Assembly: GCF_040529055.1 (NCBI RefSeq)
Contig: NZ_CP132342.1
Coordinates: 1,610,001 to 1,674,000 of the forward strand
DNA: 64,000 bases
Origin: Xanthomonas sontii
Lineage (GTDB): Bacteria > Pseudomonadota > Gammaproteobacteria > Xanthomonadales > Xanthomonadaceae
Direction of reading: 5' to 3'
Shown here: one piece after another, positions 1 through 7,120 of the stretch
How positions within the stretch are numbered: position 1 is the stretch's first letter
How the letters are laid out: each line of letters opens with the position of its first letter
Made by a program: the position numbers and the translations under genes
The notes under the pieces: generated by a model
What the model was told of the DNA's origin: nothing
Seen by the model: only the letters and a program-made list of their open reading frames with translations
Database searches by the model: none

Positions 1-190
1 CCGCATCGGCGTGCCCCGCGCCGGCCGCTGGCGCGAACTGCTCAACTCCGACAGCGAGATCTACGGCGGCAGCAACACCGGCAACGGCGGCAGCGTGCGC
101 GCCGAGAACGTCGGCGCGCATGGCCATCCGGCGTCGCTGGCGTTGACCATCCCGCCGCTGGCGGTGCTGGTGCTGGGAGTGGAGGACTAG
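1..190 (+). CDS. glgB: 1,4-alpha-glucan branching enzyme, C-terminal end (5' truncated by window)
   Basis: Only the last 62 codons are present, read in frame from base 2 to the TAG at 188-190. The residues [19 protein letters not shown] followed by YGGSNTGN and a tail of PPLAVLVLG match the C-terminal all-beta domain of GlgB, the enzyme that makes alpha-1,6 branches in glycogen. In the family this tail carries the remark that the N-acetyl-free glucan enzymes end in a hydrophobic LPPLA strand. The catalytic barrel lies outside the window, so activity cannot be judged. Confidence 0.8.
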   Translation, partial: RIGVPRAGRWRELLNSDSEIYGGSNTGNGGSVRAENVGAHGHPASLALTIPPLAVLVLGVED

Positions 191-298
191 GAGTCGCAGT
201 TGATCGTATGCGGTACGGCGTGGACGTGCGCGGCCATGGTGTCGCGGGCACACGCTATCCTGGTGCCGGCTCGCACCACTTGGCGGGGCAGGGGACGC

Positions 299-676
299 AT
301 GGGAGGGCGCGTGGATGACATCCTGAAGTCGCTGCGAGTGGACGTCGACAACCAGGAAAGCGACGACGGCTACTTTTCGCTGGGCTTCCTGATCGACCAA
401 GAGCATGCCGGCCTGCCGTACAACATCGGGCTCTGCCGGGACGAGATCGAGGATCCCGGGTGCCTCTACATCGAGGTGGACGACCAGATCCATGGATTCG
501 CGACCAGGCGGGCGAGATACGCGTTCAACGGGAACGTACTCGCCATCGAACTGCTGGATGACCACGTGTTCCACTGGACCGGCAGTAAAGTCGTGAAGAT
601 CATTGTGCCGGAGGGGCAGGCGCAGCAGGTCGCTGCTTGCGTCGCGAGCATGTTCTCTGGCATTGGGGGCCAGTAG
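299..676 (+). CDS. Imm10-like hypothetical protein (possible immunity protein)
   Basis: A 125-residue acidic protein with no signal peptide or membrane segment. The centre, LYIEVDDQIHGF followed by alternating hydrophobic strands, resembles the Imm10 family of polymorphic-toxin immunity proteins, but this is by eye only. The ATG at 299 is chosen because the reading frame upstream looks non-coding; a GTG at 311 is an alternative start. No toxin gene is adjacent, so if it is an immunity protein it is an orphan one. It sits between glgB and a tRNA, at the edge of a run of toxin/antitoxin-type genes. Confidence 0.55.
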   Translation: MGGRVDDILKSLRVDVDNQESDDGYFSLGFLIDQEHAGLPYNIGLCRDEIEDPGCLYIEVDDQIHGFATRRARYAFNGNVLAIELLDDHVFHWTGSKVVKIIVPEGQAQQVAACVASMFSGIGGQ

Positions 677-773
677 CGGCGCTCGCTGTTTGTGGCTTGC
701 GGAAGGTTGCGGCCCCTGCTGATGGGCGTCAGCACGGCCCGCTACCGTTTTCACGCGTAGGGGTAAGCTGCGT

Positions 774-791
774 GGGAGCCCCGACGCTCCC
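774..791. repeat. Short REP-like hairpin (GGGAGC stem)
   Basis: GGGAGC, a 6-base loop and GCTCCC form a short perfect stem preceded by GTG. It resembles the ends of the longer GTGGGAGCGGC-type intergenic palindromes seen at 27134 and 51131. No gene was found between 677 and 915. Confidence 0.35.
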
Positions 792-915
792 GTCCCGGGA
801 AGACAGCGCGCCACGTCGAACTGTAAACTCACGCTGCTTCGGCGCCTCCCCAGCGAGTACGCCAGAGGCGCCAAGCCGGCGGCCGACGCATCGCCCGCCC
901 GCTCCGGACGCATCC

Positions 916-991
916 GGGCCTATAGCTCAACGGTTAGAGCAGAGGACTCATAATCCTTTGGTTCCAGGTTCGAATCCTGGTGGGCCCACCA
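916..991 (+). tRNA. tRNA with CAU anticodon, probably tRNA-Ile2 (or elongator Met)
   Basis: A complete 76-base cloverleaf. The acceptor stem GGGCCTA pairs with TGGGCCC (one G-T pair), the T arm contains GGTTCGAATCC, and CCA is encoded at 989-991. The anticodon is CAT at 949-951. CAU tRNAs can be initiator Met, elongator Met or Ile2 (lysidine-modified). The G1-C72 pair rules against initiator. The GGGCC acceptor stem resembles isoleucine tRNAs, so Ile2 is favoured. Genes of accessory type follow directly, consistent with a tRNA-linked variable site. Confidence 0.9.
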
Positions 992-993
992 TC

Positions 994-1072
994 AGCATGC
1001 AAAGGCAATTGCATGCTGTCTGCTTTTCAAGATGAGCGGACGTTGGAAGTGAGCCCGACCCCATTCTTGTAG
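994..1072. repeat. Dispersed ~78-bp double-hairpin repeat, copy 1
   Basis: Starts 3 bases after the tRNA. It contains GCATGC-N10-GCATGC and then GTCTGCT-N10-AGCGGAC, followed by a conserved tail ending CCCATTCTTGT. Copies 2 (1968-2043) and 3 (2843-2922) keep the same order of elements. The second stem changes on both sides between copies 1 and 2 (GTCTGCT/AGCGGAC versus GTCCGCT/AGCGGAT) and still pairs. Confidence 0.6.
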
Positions 1073-1091
1073 TGTTAGTGAGGCCGTCGTC

Positions 1092-1848
1092 TTAGAAGCG
1101 CGCGATGTACATGGTTGACTCGAGAAGGCAATGCGAAGCGATGGCGCCGGGCAGATCGAATAGGCGTGGCTTTGCGCGGAAGTCGAAGAGACGATAGAGG
1201 CGGTATTTGTCAGCATCGACTTCCGAGCGTGCCAGTTCGTTGCGGCTGACATGGAATGGAGTCAGGATGCCGAACGCGGTGGTCTTTACCTCGATGAGTC
1301 GTTCTCGGCCATCGGTCTCGTAGGAGAGTACGTCGTAGCCTAGGCCATCGCCTTGAGAAGCGGCTATGTGCTCGACCCGATTGGCCAGGCGTTTCTGGCC
1401 AGCTGCATGAAGGCGGCGGGTCTCCAACTCTATTACGAACAACTCGCCGGCCCGGCCCAACGATTGTGGGTGCCGGAACCCATACGGCTTCCGTATCCTC
1501 TGGGGCGATCATCACTGCGGGTCGTAGCACGGCGGATTGAGCAGCGGCCTGTAGTGCATCGTTCGACTGCGCTTGACTTCCCACCACGTCGAACAACAGG
1601 GTCTGGTAATTGCCACGCGGCTTGTAGCCATCGATGTACGGGTAGCCGAGTGCGAGAAGGACTGCGCTGATGTTGCAGTGTTTGAACTCGATGGCGGCCC
1701 TGTTGCGCCCGTCGAGCCGCTCGGCCAGCGCACGTGCATGGACGGTCTTGCTATACCGCTGGCCGTTCAGTTCGAGCGTGAGCATGTGCAAGTAGTCGGC
1801 GACGCAGGCCTCCACTTCTTCATGCGACCAGTCTGTGCCTCGTGCCAT
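1092..1848 (-). pseudogene. DUF3883 nuclease-like protein, frameshifted
   Basis: Two overlapping frames together encode one recognisable protein of about 251 residues. The first part (from the ATG at 1848, with AGGAG six bases upstream) has the family N-terminus with AIEFKHCNISAVL and GYKPRGNYQ. The second part has the DUF3883 domain: LGRAGE, DGLGYDVLSYE and RLIEVKTTAFG, ending at 1092. DUF3883 has the D-ExK layout of a restriction-endonuclease-like fold, and the E and K are present. Dropping one base from the GGG at 1468-1470 (CCC on the coding strand) joins the halves as VPAPQSLGRAGE. It is therefore a one-base insertion, a real mutation or a sequencing error. Members of this family often sit in defence islands; a role here is inference. 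Confidence 0.8.
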
Positions 1849-1967
1849 ATAGCTCCTCTCGCGTGTCACCAGGTTAACTAGCAGAAGTGTGGGGAGCTAG
1901 TCCTGGCAGCGATAGCTCTGTGGGGCGATGTGATGCGGGCAGTAGCGATTGCTAGTGGTCTACCAGC

Positions 1968-2043
1968 AGCATGCAACGGCGGCTGCATGTTGTCCGCTCT
2001 TGAAAATAGCGGATGTTAGGAGAGAACCCGGCCCGTTCTCGAC
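1968..2043. repeat. Dispersed ~78-bp double-hairpin repeat, copy 2
   Basis: Second copy of the repeat first seen at 994. It has GCATGC-N10-GCATGT, then GTCCGCT-N9-AGCGGAT, then a tail ACCCGGCCCGTTCTCG. It lies between the broken DUF3883 gene and the toxin-antitoxin pair. Confidence 0.6.
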
Positions 2044-2109
2044 AGGAGCGGCTGCCTGGCTGAGGCGCTTGTCGCCGTGTTGATCCGTCATTTGCCCCTC
2101 AAACGTCGT

Positions 2110-2127
2110 TGTAGTAACGTAACTACA
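2110..2127. promoter_or_regulatory. Palindromic operator candidate upstream of the antitoxin gene
   Basis: TGTAGT-AACGTA-ACTACA, a perfect 6-bp inverted repeat 24 bases before the antitoxin GTG. Type II antitoxins usually bind such palindromes to autorepress their operon, so this is the likely operator. It is an inference from position and symmetry. Confidence 0.5.
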
Positions 2128-2151
2128 TTCAGCGGATCTAGGAGGTGCCTT

Positions 2152-2406
2152 GTGACCATCACAACGCTATCAAGTCGGGAACTGAATCAGGACGTGACGC
2201 GGGCAAAGAAGGCCACCAAGAGCGGTCCGGTGTTCATCACGGACCGCGGCAAGCCTGCGCACGTGCTGTTGAGCTTCGAAGACTATCAACGGCTGACCAG
2301 GCAGCGGCGCAACATTGCCGATGCGCTGGCGATGCCGGGCATTGCAGACATCGAGTTCGAGCCGCCGCGCGTGACGATTGGGGTCCGGCCGGCTGATCTT
2401 TCGTGA
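2152..2406 (+). CDS. Type II antitoxin, prevent-host-death (Phd/YefM) family
   Basis: 84 residues starting at GTG 2152, chosen because AGGAGG lies at 2140-2145 with ideal spacing. The N-terminus TITTLSSRELNQDV and the segment GPVFITDRGKPAHVLLSFEDYQ are the DNA-binding Phd/YefM fold. The C-terminus, which wraps the toxin in this family, is short and charged. It overlaps the toxin start by one base (TGATG at 2404-2408), giving translational coupling. It is expected to neutralise the PIN toxin and repress the operon. Confidence 0.9.
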   Translation: MTITTLSSRELNQDVTRAKKATKSGPVFITDRGKPAHVLLSFEDYQRLTRQRRNIADALAMPGIADIEFEPPRVTIGVRPADLS

Positions 2407-2831
2407 TGTACGTGCTGGACACCAACGTGCTGTCTGAGTTGCGCAAGGTGCGGCTCGGCAGGGCGGATGCGAACGTGGCGGCGTGGGCGGAAAGCGTCGA
2501 TGCCGCCGATCTCTTCATCTCGGCCATCACCGTCATGGAGCTGGAGCTTGGCGTTCTGTCGATCGAACGCAAGGACGCTACCCAGGGCGGCATGCTGCGC
2601 TCGTGGCTAGAGCAGCACGTATTGCCCGAGTTCTCCGGGCGTACATTGCCGATCGATATCGCTGTGGCGCAACGCTGCGCCCGGTTGCATATACCCGACA
2701 AGCGAGGCGAGCGCGATGCGCTTATCACGGCGACGGCGTTGGTGCATGGTATGGCGGTGGTTACGCGCAACGTCTCTGATTTCGAGCCCACGGGAGTTCC
2801 CATCGTCAATCCGTGGGAGCCGTTGCTATGA
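2406..2831 (+). CDS. PIN-domain ribonuclease toxin (VapC/FitB-like)
   Basis: 141 residues from ATG 2406; a GTG at 2403 would add one residue. It begins MYVLDTNVLSEL, the first PIN motif. The acidic metal ligands expected for a VapC nuclease are visible as D5, E45 in ITVMELE, D104 in ERDALITATA and D125 in VSDFEP. VapC toxins cut RNA, often initiator tRNA or 23S rRNA; the target here is unknown. All catalytic residues are intact, so the pair looks functional. It sits between copies 2 and 3 of the dispersed repeat. Confidence 0.9.
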   Translation: MYVLDTNVLSELRKVRLGRADANVAAWAESVDAADLFISAITVMELELGVLSIERKDATQGGMLRSWLEQHVLPEFSGRTLPIDIAVAQRCARLHIPDKRGERDALITATALVHGMAVVTRNVSDFEPTGVPIVNPWEPLL

Positions 2832-2842
2832 CCGCTTGTGGA

Positions 2843-2922
2843 TTCATGCGCAAAGGCAATTGGTAAGTTGCTTGCTATGAAGAGACGCGACGATTAGAAG
2901 TCAACCTGACCCATTCTTGTCG
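2843..2922. repeat. Dispersed ~78-bp repeat, copy 3 (degenerate)
   Basis: The most diverged copy. It keeps CATGCGCAAAGGCAATTG, a middle TTGCTATGAAGAGACG, and the tail GACCCATTCTTGTCG, but the stems no longer pair well. It starts 12 bases after the toxin stop codon. Confidence 0.5.
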
Positions 2923-3013
2923 ATCACTGGTCGTCGGCCGCAGGCACACCGAGGGCAACGACATCCAAGTTCTCGCGTTGTTTTAAGCAAGCGCAACACC
3001 TGTAGTGACAGGT

Positions 3014-4129
3014 TCAGAACGGAATATCGATCCACTCTATGAGCTCTTCGAGTTCAGCAGCATGCTTGCTGTTTCCTCGATTCTTGTGCATGGAGATCAA
3101 CCGAGTGATCTGTTCGCGAGCGGAGGGCTTTACATCCTCCGGAAGCTTGGCAAGCTCATTCGCGACATATCGCACGGCCAGCGTGGAAGCCTTCGCCGCT
3201 CGAATGTATCGAAGCATAGGGCTAAGGAACTTCGGGAGCGTTTCAACAGTGAGAAATGGCCCAACTCCTGCCAGTTCGCCGAAGGGAATACTATCTCCTT
3301 GCTCAATCAAGAAACCGATCAGGTAGTCAATTACGACCGGTCGCTTGAGCTCGTCCAGGTGCTCCAGATCGGTAGGGCGGAAGAATGCAGTGCGATGACG
3401 GGCGATCTCTGTCGCTTCGCCGTTCCGAATTAGGGTGTAGAACTGGAGCGTCGTCACGCCCGCGAGCTCCGGATTTTCCTTGATAGCTAGCCGATAGGCG
3501 GCAGAAATTCTCTCAGGAAGTGCAGCATCCCATTCGAAGTCATCGTATATGAGGCTTTCCGCATATGCCTTCGGAAGCACGTCAAGCATCAAGCGCTGCT
3601 TCTCCTTATCCGCAATGTCGCGAAGAAGATGCGGAAGAATTGCGATTGAGCCGCTGTCCCGTTGGATCTTCCGAAGGAGCTGCTCGGCTGTCAGTCCCGC
3701 TTTCGCTTTGCGCGATGCCGCGACCTCTAGAACTATCCTCCCTACCAATGCTGTGACGATCAAAGCATTGCTCTGGTCCGGCGCGGCGACGCTATCACGC
3801 ATTACCTTCCCTGGATGGATAAGGTTCCTATAGTCCTTGATTGCGCTGCAGAGCTTGGCGGTAGTCTCGGTAATCACATGCTGGTCTTCGCACTCGGAGA
3901 TGACTTGTTGAAGCATAAGTTTCCTGATTCGCAATGCTTCAGTCACAGGTGACAGCCATTCCATGTGTTCGACGAGGACTGCTTCAATGAGGCTTCCGGC
4001 AAGGACCATGGCTGCCTTCCATGCTCGGGCTTCCAAGCACGCCTGCATCTCGGCGAAATCAGCTTCCAAGAGCATACGGTATGGTTGTGCGGTGATGTAA
4101 TCGAAGCGGTTCGCCTGGGCCTCGCTCAT
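3014..4129 (-). CDS. Hypothetical cytoplasmic protein, possible HEPN-like N-terminal part
   Basis: 371 residues from ATG 4129, which has GAGGA just upstream; codons further upstream look non-coding. I do not recognise the family. It is helical and has no signal peptide or membrane segment. Residues about 20-120 (AWKAAMVLAGSLIEAVLVEHMEW, then KDYRNLIHPG) resemble the helical bundles with an R-N-x-x-H-P motif found in HEPN-type and abortive-infection proteins. The rest is a long helical repeat-like region. Its base composition is more AT-rich than the flanks, which suggests acquisition by transfer. It stands alone, convergent with the toxin-antitoxin pair. Confidence 0.65.
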   Translation of the reverse strand: MSEAQANRFDYITAQPYRMLLEADFAEMQACLEARAWKAAMVLAGSLIEAVLVEHMEWLSPVTEALRIRKLMLQQVISECEDQHVITETTAKLCSAIKDYRNLIHPGKVMRDSVAAPDQSNALIVTALVGRIVLEVAASRKAKAGLTAEQLLRKIQRDSGSIAILPHLLRDIADKEKQRLMLDVLPKAYAESLIYDDFEWDAALPERISAAYRLAIKENPELAGVTTLQFYTLIRNGEATEIARHRTAFFRPTDLEHLDELKRPVVIDYLIGFLIEQGDSIPFGELAGVGPFLTVETLPKFLSPMLRYIRAAKASTLAVRYVANELAKLPEDVKPSAREQITRLISMHKNRGNSKHAAELEELIEWIDIPF

Positions 4130-4366
4130 TAGTGGTCCTCGTTCGTTTTCTGAAAATAGGGGAAGACTACACTTGCGCGCCCGATATCGGGGCCAGGTTA
4201 ACTTAATCCGCACCGGCGCGATTTCCTGCAGATGTCTACAGATGTTCTGTTTTAAGCATTGACAGCTTCTTTGGGGCGAGCAATTATCTATTCGCTACAG
4301 CAAATTCCGCGGCCGGGTTTGGTCTCCCGAAATCACTTGGCGACTCCCACTCAAATGGAGGACGTC

Positions 4367-4798
4367 ATGTCCGGTAGTGCAGACGCTGGTTCAAAGACCA
4401 AATCTCCTCGCCGTGCCGTCAAGGCAAAGCCCTGCTGGCTCAAGCTCGAGTCCCCCGATCCCTTAGATGCCATCATCGCCGAGACGCTGCCTGGTGCGTC
4501 GGCGCCACCGTTGCATCCCGACGCTGACAAGAACCCAGTGCCCAGGCGCTCGATCCCGCGCCGCCCCACGCAATGCACCATCGGCTACCGCTACCACGAC
4601 GTGGACCGCAATGGCATGCGGGTCGGGCGGCAGGTGCCGAGCCTGCGCTTGTATGGCCTATGGCTGGAAGGCATTGGCTTCGCGGTGGGCGGCAAGGTGC
4701 GCATCACGATGGCCAATGGCGCCCTGCTGATCACGGCCGTGCAGGTGGCGCCGCCGCCCGCGGCGAAGGCGCGACGCACGTCCAGGGTGGCACCGTAG
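4367..4798 (+). CDS. SymE-like type I toxin
   Basis: 143 residues. ATG 4367 is preferred because GGAGG lies at 4357-4361; the in-frame ATG at 4355 overlaps that site. The C-terminal half has the SymE signature: PSLRLYGLWLEGIGFAVG, then V-RITMANGALLIT. This is the AbrB-derived fold of the SOS-induced SymE toxin. The N-terminal 70 residues are basic and proline-rich and look disordered. SymE is normally held in check by an antisense RNA (SymR) across its start; such an RNA could not be confirmed from sequence alone. Confidence 0.75.
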   Translation: MSGSADAGSKTKSPRRAVKAKPCWLKLESPDPLDAIIAETLPGASAPPLHPDADKNPVPRRSIPRRPTQCTIGYRYHDVDRNGMRVGRQVPSLRLYGLWLEGIGFAVGGKVRITMANGALLITAVQVAPPPAAKARRTSRVAP

Positions 4799-5178
4799 CC
4801 GCTCGGTTCTGGCAGTGGCATTGCTGGGGTGGCCGGCTCTTACCGAATCGCTCGAGGGGCGGCGGCGCGGTGCTTGCCGCGTCGTCACTACACGCCGTCC
4901 CCTTTGACGGAGTAGCCTCCTCGTACGGCGTACATCGCCGTCCCCTGCGGGCAATGCGGATGTTATGTGGCGATTGGCTGCCCTAATCACCGCAGAAGGT
5001 GCCGGCGATTGTGCCTCAGCGAAGTGGGCAATCGGCACCGCTTCATGCGGTGCGAAAAGCCGTATTCACCAGCGCTAGGACTAGCCGGCAGCGAACAGCT
5101 CTACCTGGATATCAGCTATGTGAGCTTTATTCGTTTTGCGGGTATCTTGCGATTAGCGGGATAACGGGTATTACTGCA
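4799..5178. other. Intergenic region with no recognisable gene
   Basis: 380 bases between the SymE-like gene and the HipB-like gene. No convincing coding frame was seen. The last 40 bases hold a possible operator (5143-5163). Confidence 0.5.
5143..5163. promoter_or_regulatory. Weak TATC-N13-GATA operator candidate
   Basis: TATC and GATA flank 13 bases, 16 bases before the HipB-like start, among imperfect repeats of GCGGGTAT. HipB proteins bind TATCC-N8-GGATA-type sites, so a related operator is plausible, but the match is poor. Confidence 0.25.
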
Positions 5179-5436
5179 ATGTCGACACGCCACGTTCTGG
5201 TCACCGCAACGCAACTAGGCGCAACACTGCAGGCCGCACGCAAGGCCAAGGGGCTGACTCAGGCTGCACTGGCCGGCCGTCTCGGCCTGAGCCAGTCGCG
5301 GGTTTCTCATCTGGAGTTGAATGTTCATGCGTTGAGCGTCGAACAACTCCTGGCCTGGTGCGCGGCGCTGGGGTTGGAGCTGACCATCGGCACCCGCGAC
5401 GACTCCACCGCCGCCACCAAGCAAGTGGAGTGGTGA
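5179..5436 (+). CDS. HipB-like XRE-family antitoxin/regulator
   Basis: 85 residues from ATG 5179. A helix-turn-helix covers residues about 11-65: LGATLQAARKAKGLTQAAL, then LGLSQSRVSHLE. This is the Xre/Cro fold of HipB, which represses hipBA and binds the HipA kinase. One base separates its TGA from the hipA ATG at 5438. Because hipA is cut short, this is now an orphan regulator. Confidence 0.8.
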   Translation: MSTRHVLVTATQLGATLQAARKAKGLTQAALAGRLGLSQSRVSHLELNVHALSVEQLLAWCAALGLELTIGTRDDSTAATKQVEW

Positions 5437-5437
5437 G

Positions 5438-5587
5438 ATGGGGCGTCGATCGCACAGTCGCAGCCTCTCCATCTGGACCAATGGCGTTCGCGTGGCGCGA
5501 TGTACGCTGCCTGCGCGCGGGGAGATGGAACTGCACTACGACGCGGACTGGGAGCGCTGCTCACAGGCGGCAGGGGTAAGCCGGTAG
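5438..5587 (+). pseudogene. hipA remnant (first 49 codons of a HipA-type kinase)
   Basis: The frame opens one base after hipB and reads MGRRSHSRSLSIWTNGVRV, then PARGEMELHYDADW, the typical N-terminus of HipA serine/threonine kinases. It stops at TAG 5585-5587 after 49 codons, against about 420 residues in the family. The following bases run straight into the 3' end of the 5636 gene, so the kinase core is absent rather than merely frameshifted. It is a deletion remnant. Confidence 0.8.
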
Positions 5588-5635
5588 TTGGACCAAGCGA
5601 CATTTGTGGATGGTGACGGCCGTGGGAAAGCGCGC

Positions 5636-6304
5636 TCAGTCGCGCTCGAAGCGCTGCAATTCGTCCAGTTGCGCCAGCGCCTTGCGCAGGCTGCCGCCGC
5701 TCAAGGAATCGTCCATCTTCCGGCCGAACTCGGCGCGGTGCGGGCGGCGCGCCCAGCGGTGGAACCACCAGGTGCCGAGCAGGCCGGCGATGCCGATGCC
5801 GTAGCCGCTCCACACCAGCGCGGGGACCTTGGCCAGCAGATCGACGTCGCCCAGGCCAGCCAAGGTCTGCAAGACCGCGATCCACAGGAACCACCACGGC
5901 AGACCGGCGACCATGCCGCTGCGGATGTACAGCGTGCGTGCGCGCAACAATTGCTTCTGGATGCCGAGTACCGGCTGCGAGTAATCGATATTGCCGAGTC
6001 GCCCCAGCACCACACCGACCGCGACGATCGTCAGCACGCCATACGCCTGCACCAACACGCCGGCGACGATGGACGAAGCATGTGCTGGCTTGCTCATCCA
6101 CAGCAGCGACGCGAGCAGGACGAACGCAATGCCGAACAGGATCTGCAGCACCTGGCCCCAGTACAGCGGGCGCAGGCTGCCGCGCGTCCTGTCGAGTTTG
6201 CGCTCGCGCAGTTCGTGCAGCTTCAACGTGTTGTCCAGTTGCAGCCGGCGGTCCAGCGTTTGCCAGGCCGATTTGAAATCGTCGAGTTCCATCATGGTCT
6301 CCAT
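5636..6304 (-). CDS. Polytopic membrane protein paired with an ECF sigma gene
   Basis: 222 residues from ATG 6304, with further in-frame ATGs at 6295 and 6292. The N-terminus MELDDFKSAWQTLDRRL plus about 45 polar residues is cytoplasmic. About four membrane segments follow (QILFGIAFVLLASLLW; VLTIVAVGVVLG; WWFLWIAVLQTLAGL; GYGIGIAGLLGTWWF), then a charged tail. The intact ancestor of the sigma gene would end at 6313, 8 bases upstream, so the two form an operon and this is a candidate anti-sigma or sensor partner. It carries no zinc-binding anti-sigma motif. Function is inferred only from context. Confidence 0.7.
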   Translation of the reverse strand: METMMELDDFKSAWQTLDRRLQLDNTLKLHELRERKLDRTRGSLRPLYWGQVLQILFGIAFVLLASLLWMSKPAHASSIVAGVLVQAYGVLTIVAVGVVLGRLGNIDYSQPVLGIQKQLLRARTLYIRSGMVAGLPWWFLWIAVLQTLAGLGDVDLLAKVPALVWSGYGIGIAGLLGTWWFHRWARRPHRAEFGRKMDDSLSGGSLRKALAQLDELQRFERD

Positions 6305-6312
6305 GGCGTGGT

Positions 6313-6838
6313 CTAGCGAAATTCGTCGCGGATGCGCTGTTTCAGGCGTCCGATCTTTGTGGAGACGTTGCTTTCGGTGATGCCAGAGGATCTGGGCGAT
6401 CTCGCGTTGCGGGCGGTCTTCGAGGTAGAGCAGCAACAGTGCGCGGTCCAGCGGCGGCTGGCGGGCGATGACGTCCTGCAGCAGGCGAAGCCGCTGTTCG
6501 TTCTCCGGGTCCGCGGCGTTGCCGTCGGCCACGTCGTGCAGGGTTTCGTCCAGCGGCATCGCGTCGTGCCGCTGCCGCAGTTCGCGGTTGCGCAGGTGGC
6601 TGATCGCCACGTTCAGCGCGATCCGGTACATCCAGGTGCTGACGCTGCGCACCGGGTCGTACGTCGGCCAGGCGTGCCAGAGCTGTGCCGCGATTTCCTG
6701 GGCCAGATCGGCGCGGTCCTCGGCGCCGCGCGCATAGCTGCCGGCGACCTTGAACACGATACCGGAATGGCGCTGCAGCAGCGCGCTGAAGGCGTCTTGG
6801 GCGTCGTTGGCGGGCATGGCGGTTGCGATGGTATCCAT
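6313..6838 (-). pseudogene. ECF-type RNA polymerase sigma factor, frameshifted in region 4
   Basis: Starts at ATG 6838 (MDTIATAMPANDAQDAF); ATG 6817 is an alternative. Region 2 is intact: DLAQEIAAQLWHAWPTYD and STWMYRIALNVAISHLR. Region 4 reads LDRALLLLYLEDRPQREIAQIL and then breaks. One extra base at about 6385 turns the expected GITESNVSTKIGRLKQRI into WHHRKQRLHKDR. Skipping that base restores the helix-turn-helix and a TAG stop at 6313. As written, the frame misses that stop and runs on in frame into the membrane protein, giving a 400-residue fusion from 6838 to 5636. Promoter -35 recognition would be lost. Confidence 0.8.
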
Positions 6839-7120
6839 TGGTTTACCGGCGCGGCCTTCGCACCCCTCGACACCATGATTCGCGTCAGCGCACGGAATCT
6901 CACACCGCGCCAGCAAGAATCTTCAACTGGTCATCGCGCGGAAGGACGTTGCTGGATCAAGCCGCGCGGCAGCGCGGCGTCGGCTTGAATGCAGCGTCAG
7001 GCTGTTTGTCGGCAAGTGGCAATGCCAAAGCTGACGGTGCTGCAGCGCGTTGCGCTGCCCTTGTCGTCGCGACACGTCGTGTTGCCGAAAAGAGTGCGTC
7101 GCGCCGCGAACCGCGTTGCG

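Noticed and set aside
916..991. Initiator tRNA-fMet
   Set aside because: The first acceptor pair is G-C, whereas bacterial initiators have an unpaired position 1-72; Ile2 or elongator Met fits better.
916..2922. Integrative element attachment site at the tRNA 3' end
   Set aside because: No second copy of the tRNA 3' sequence was noticed and no integrase gene is present in the window.
994..2922. The three dispersed repeats as integron attC sites
   Set aside because: The RYYYAAC and GTTRRRY cores were not found in the right positions, gene orientation is mixed, and there is no integron integrase here.
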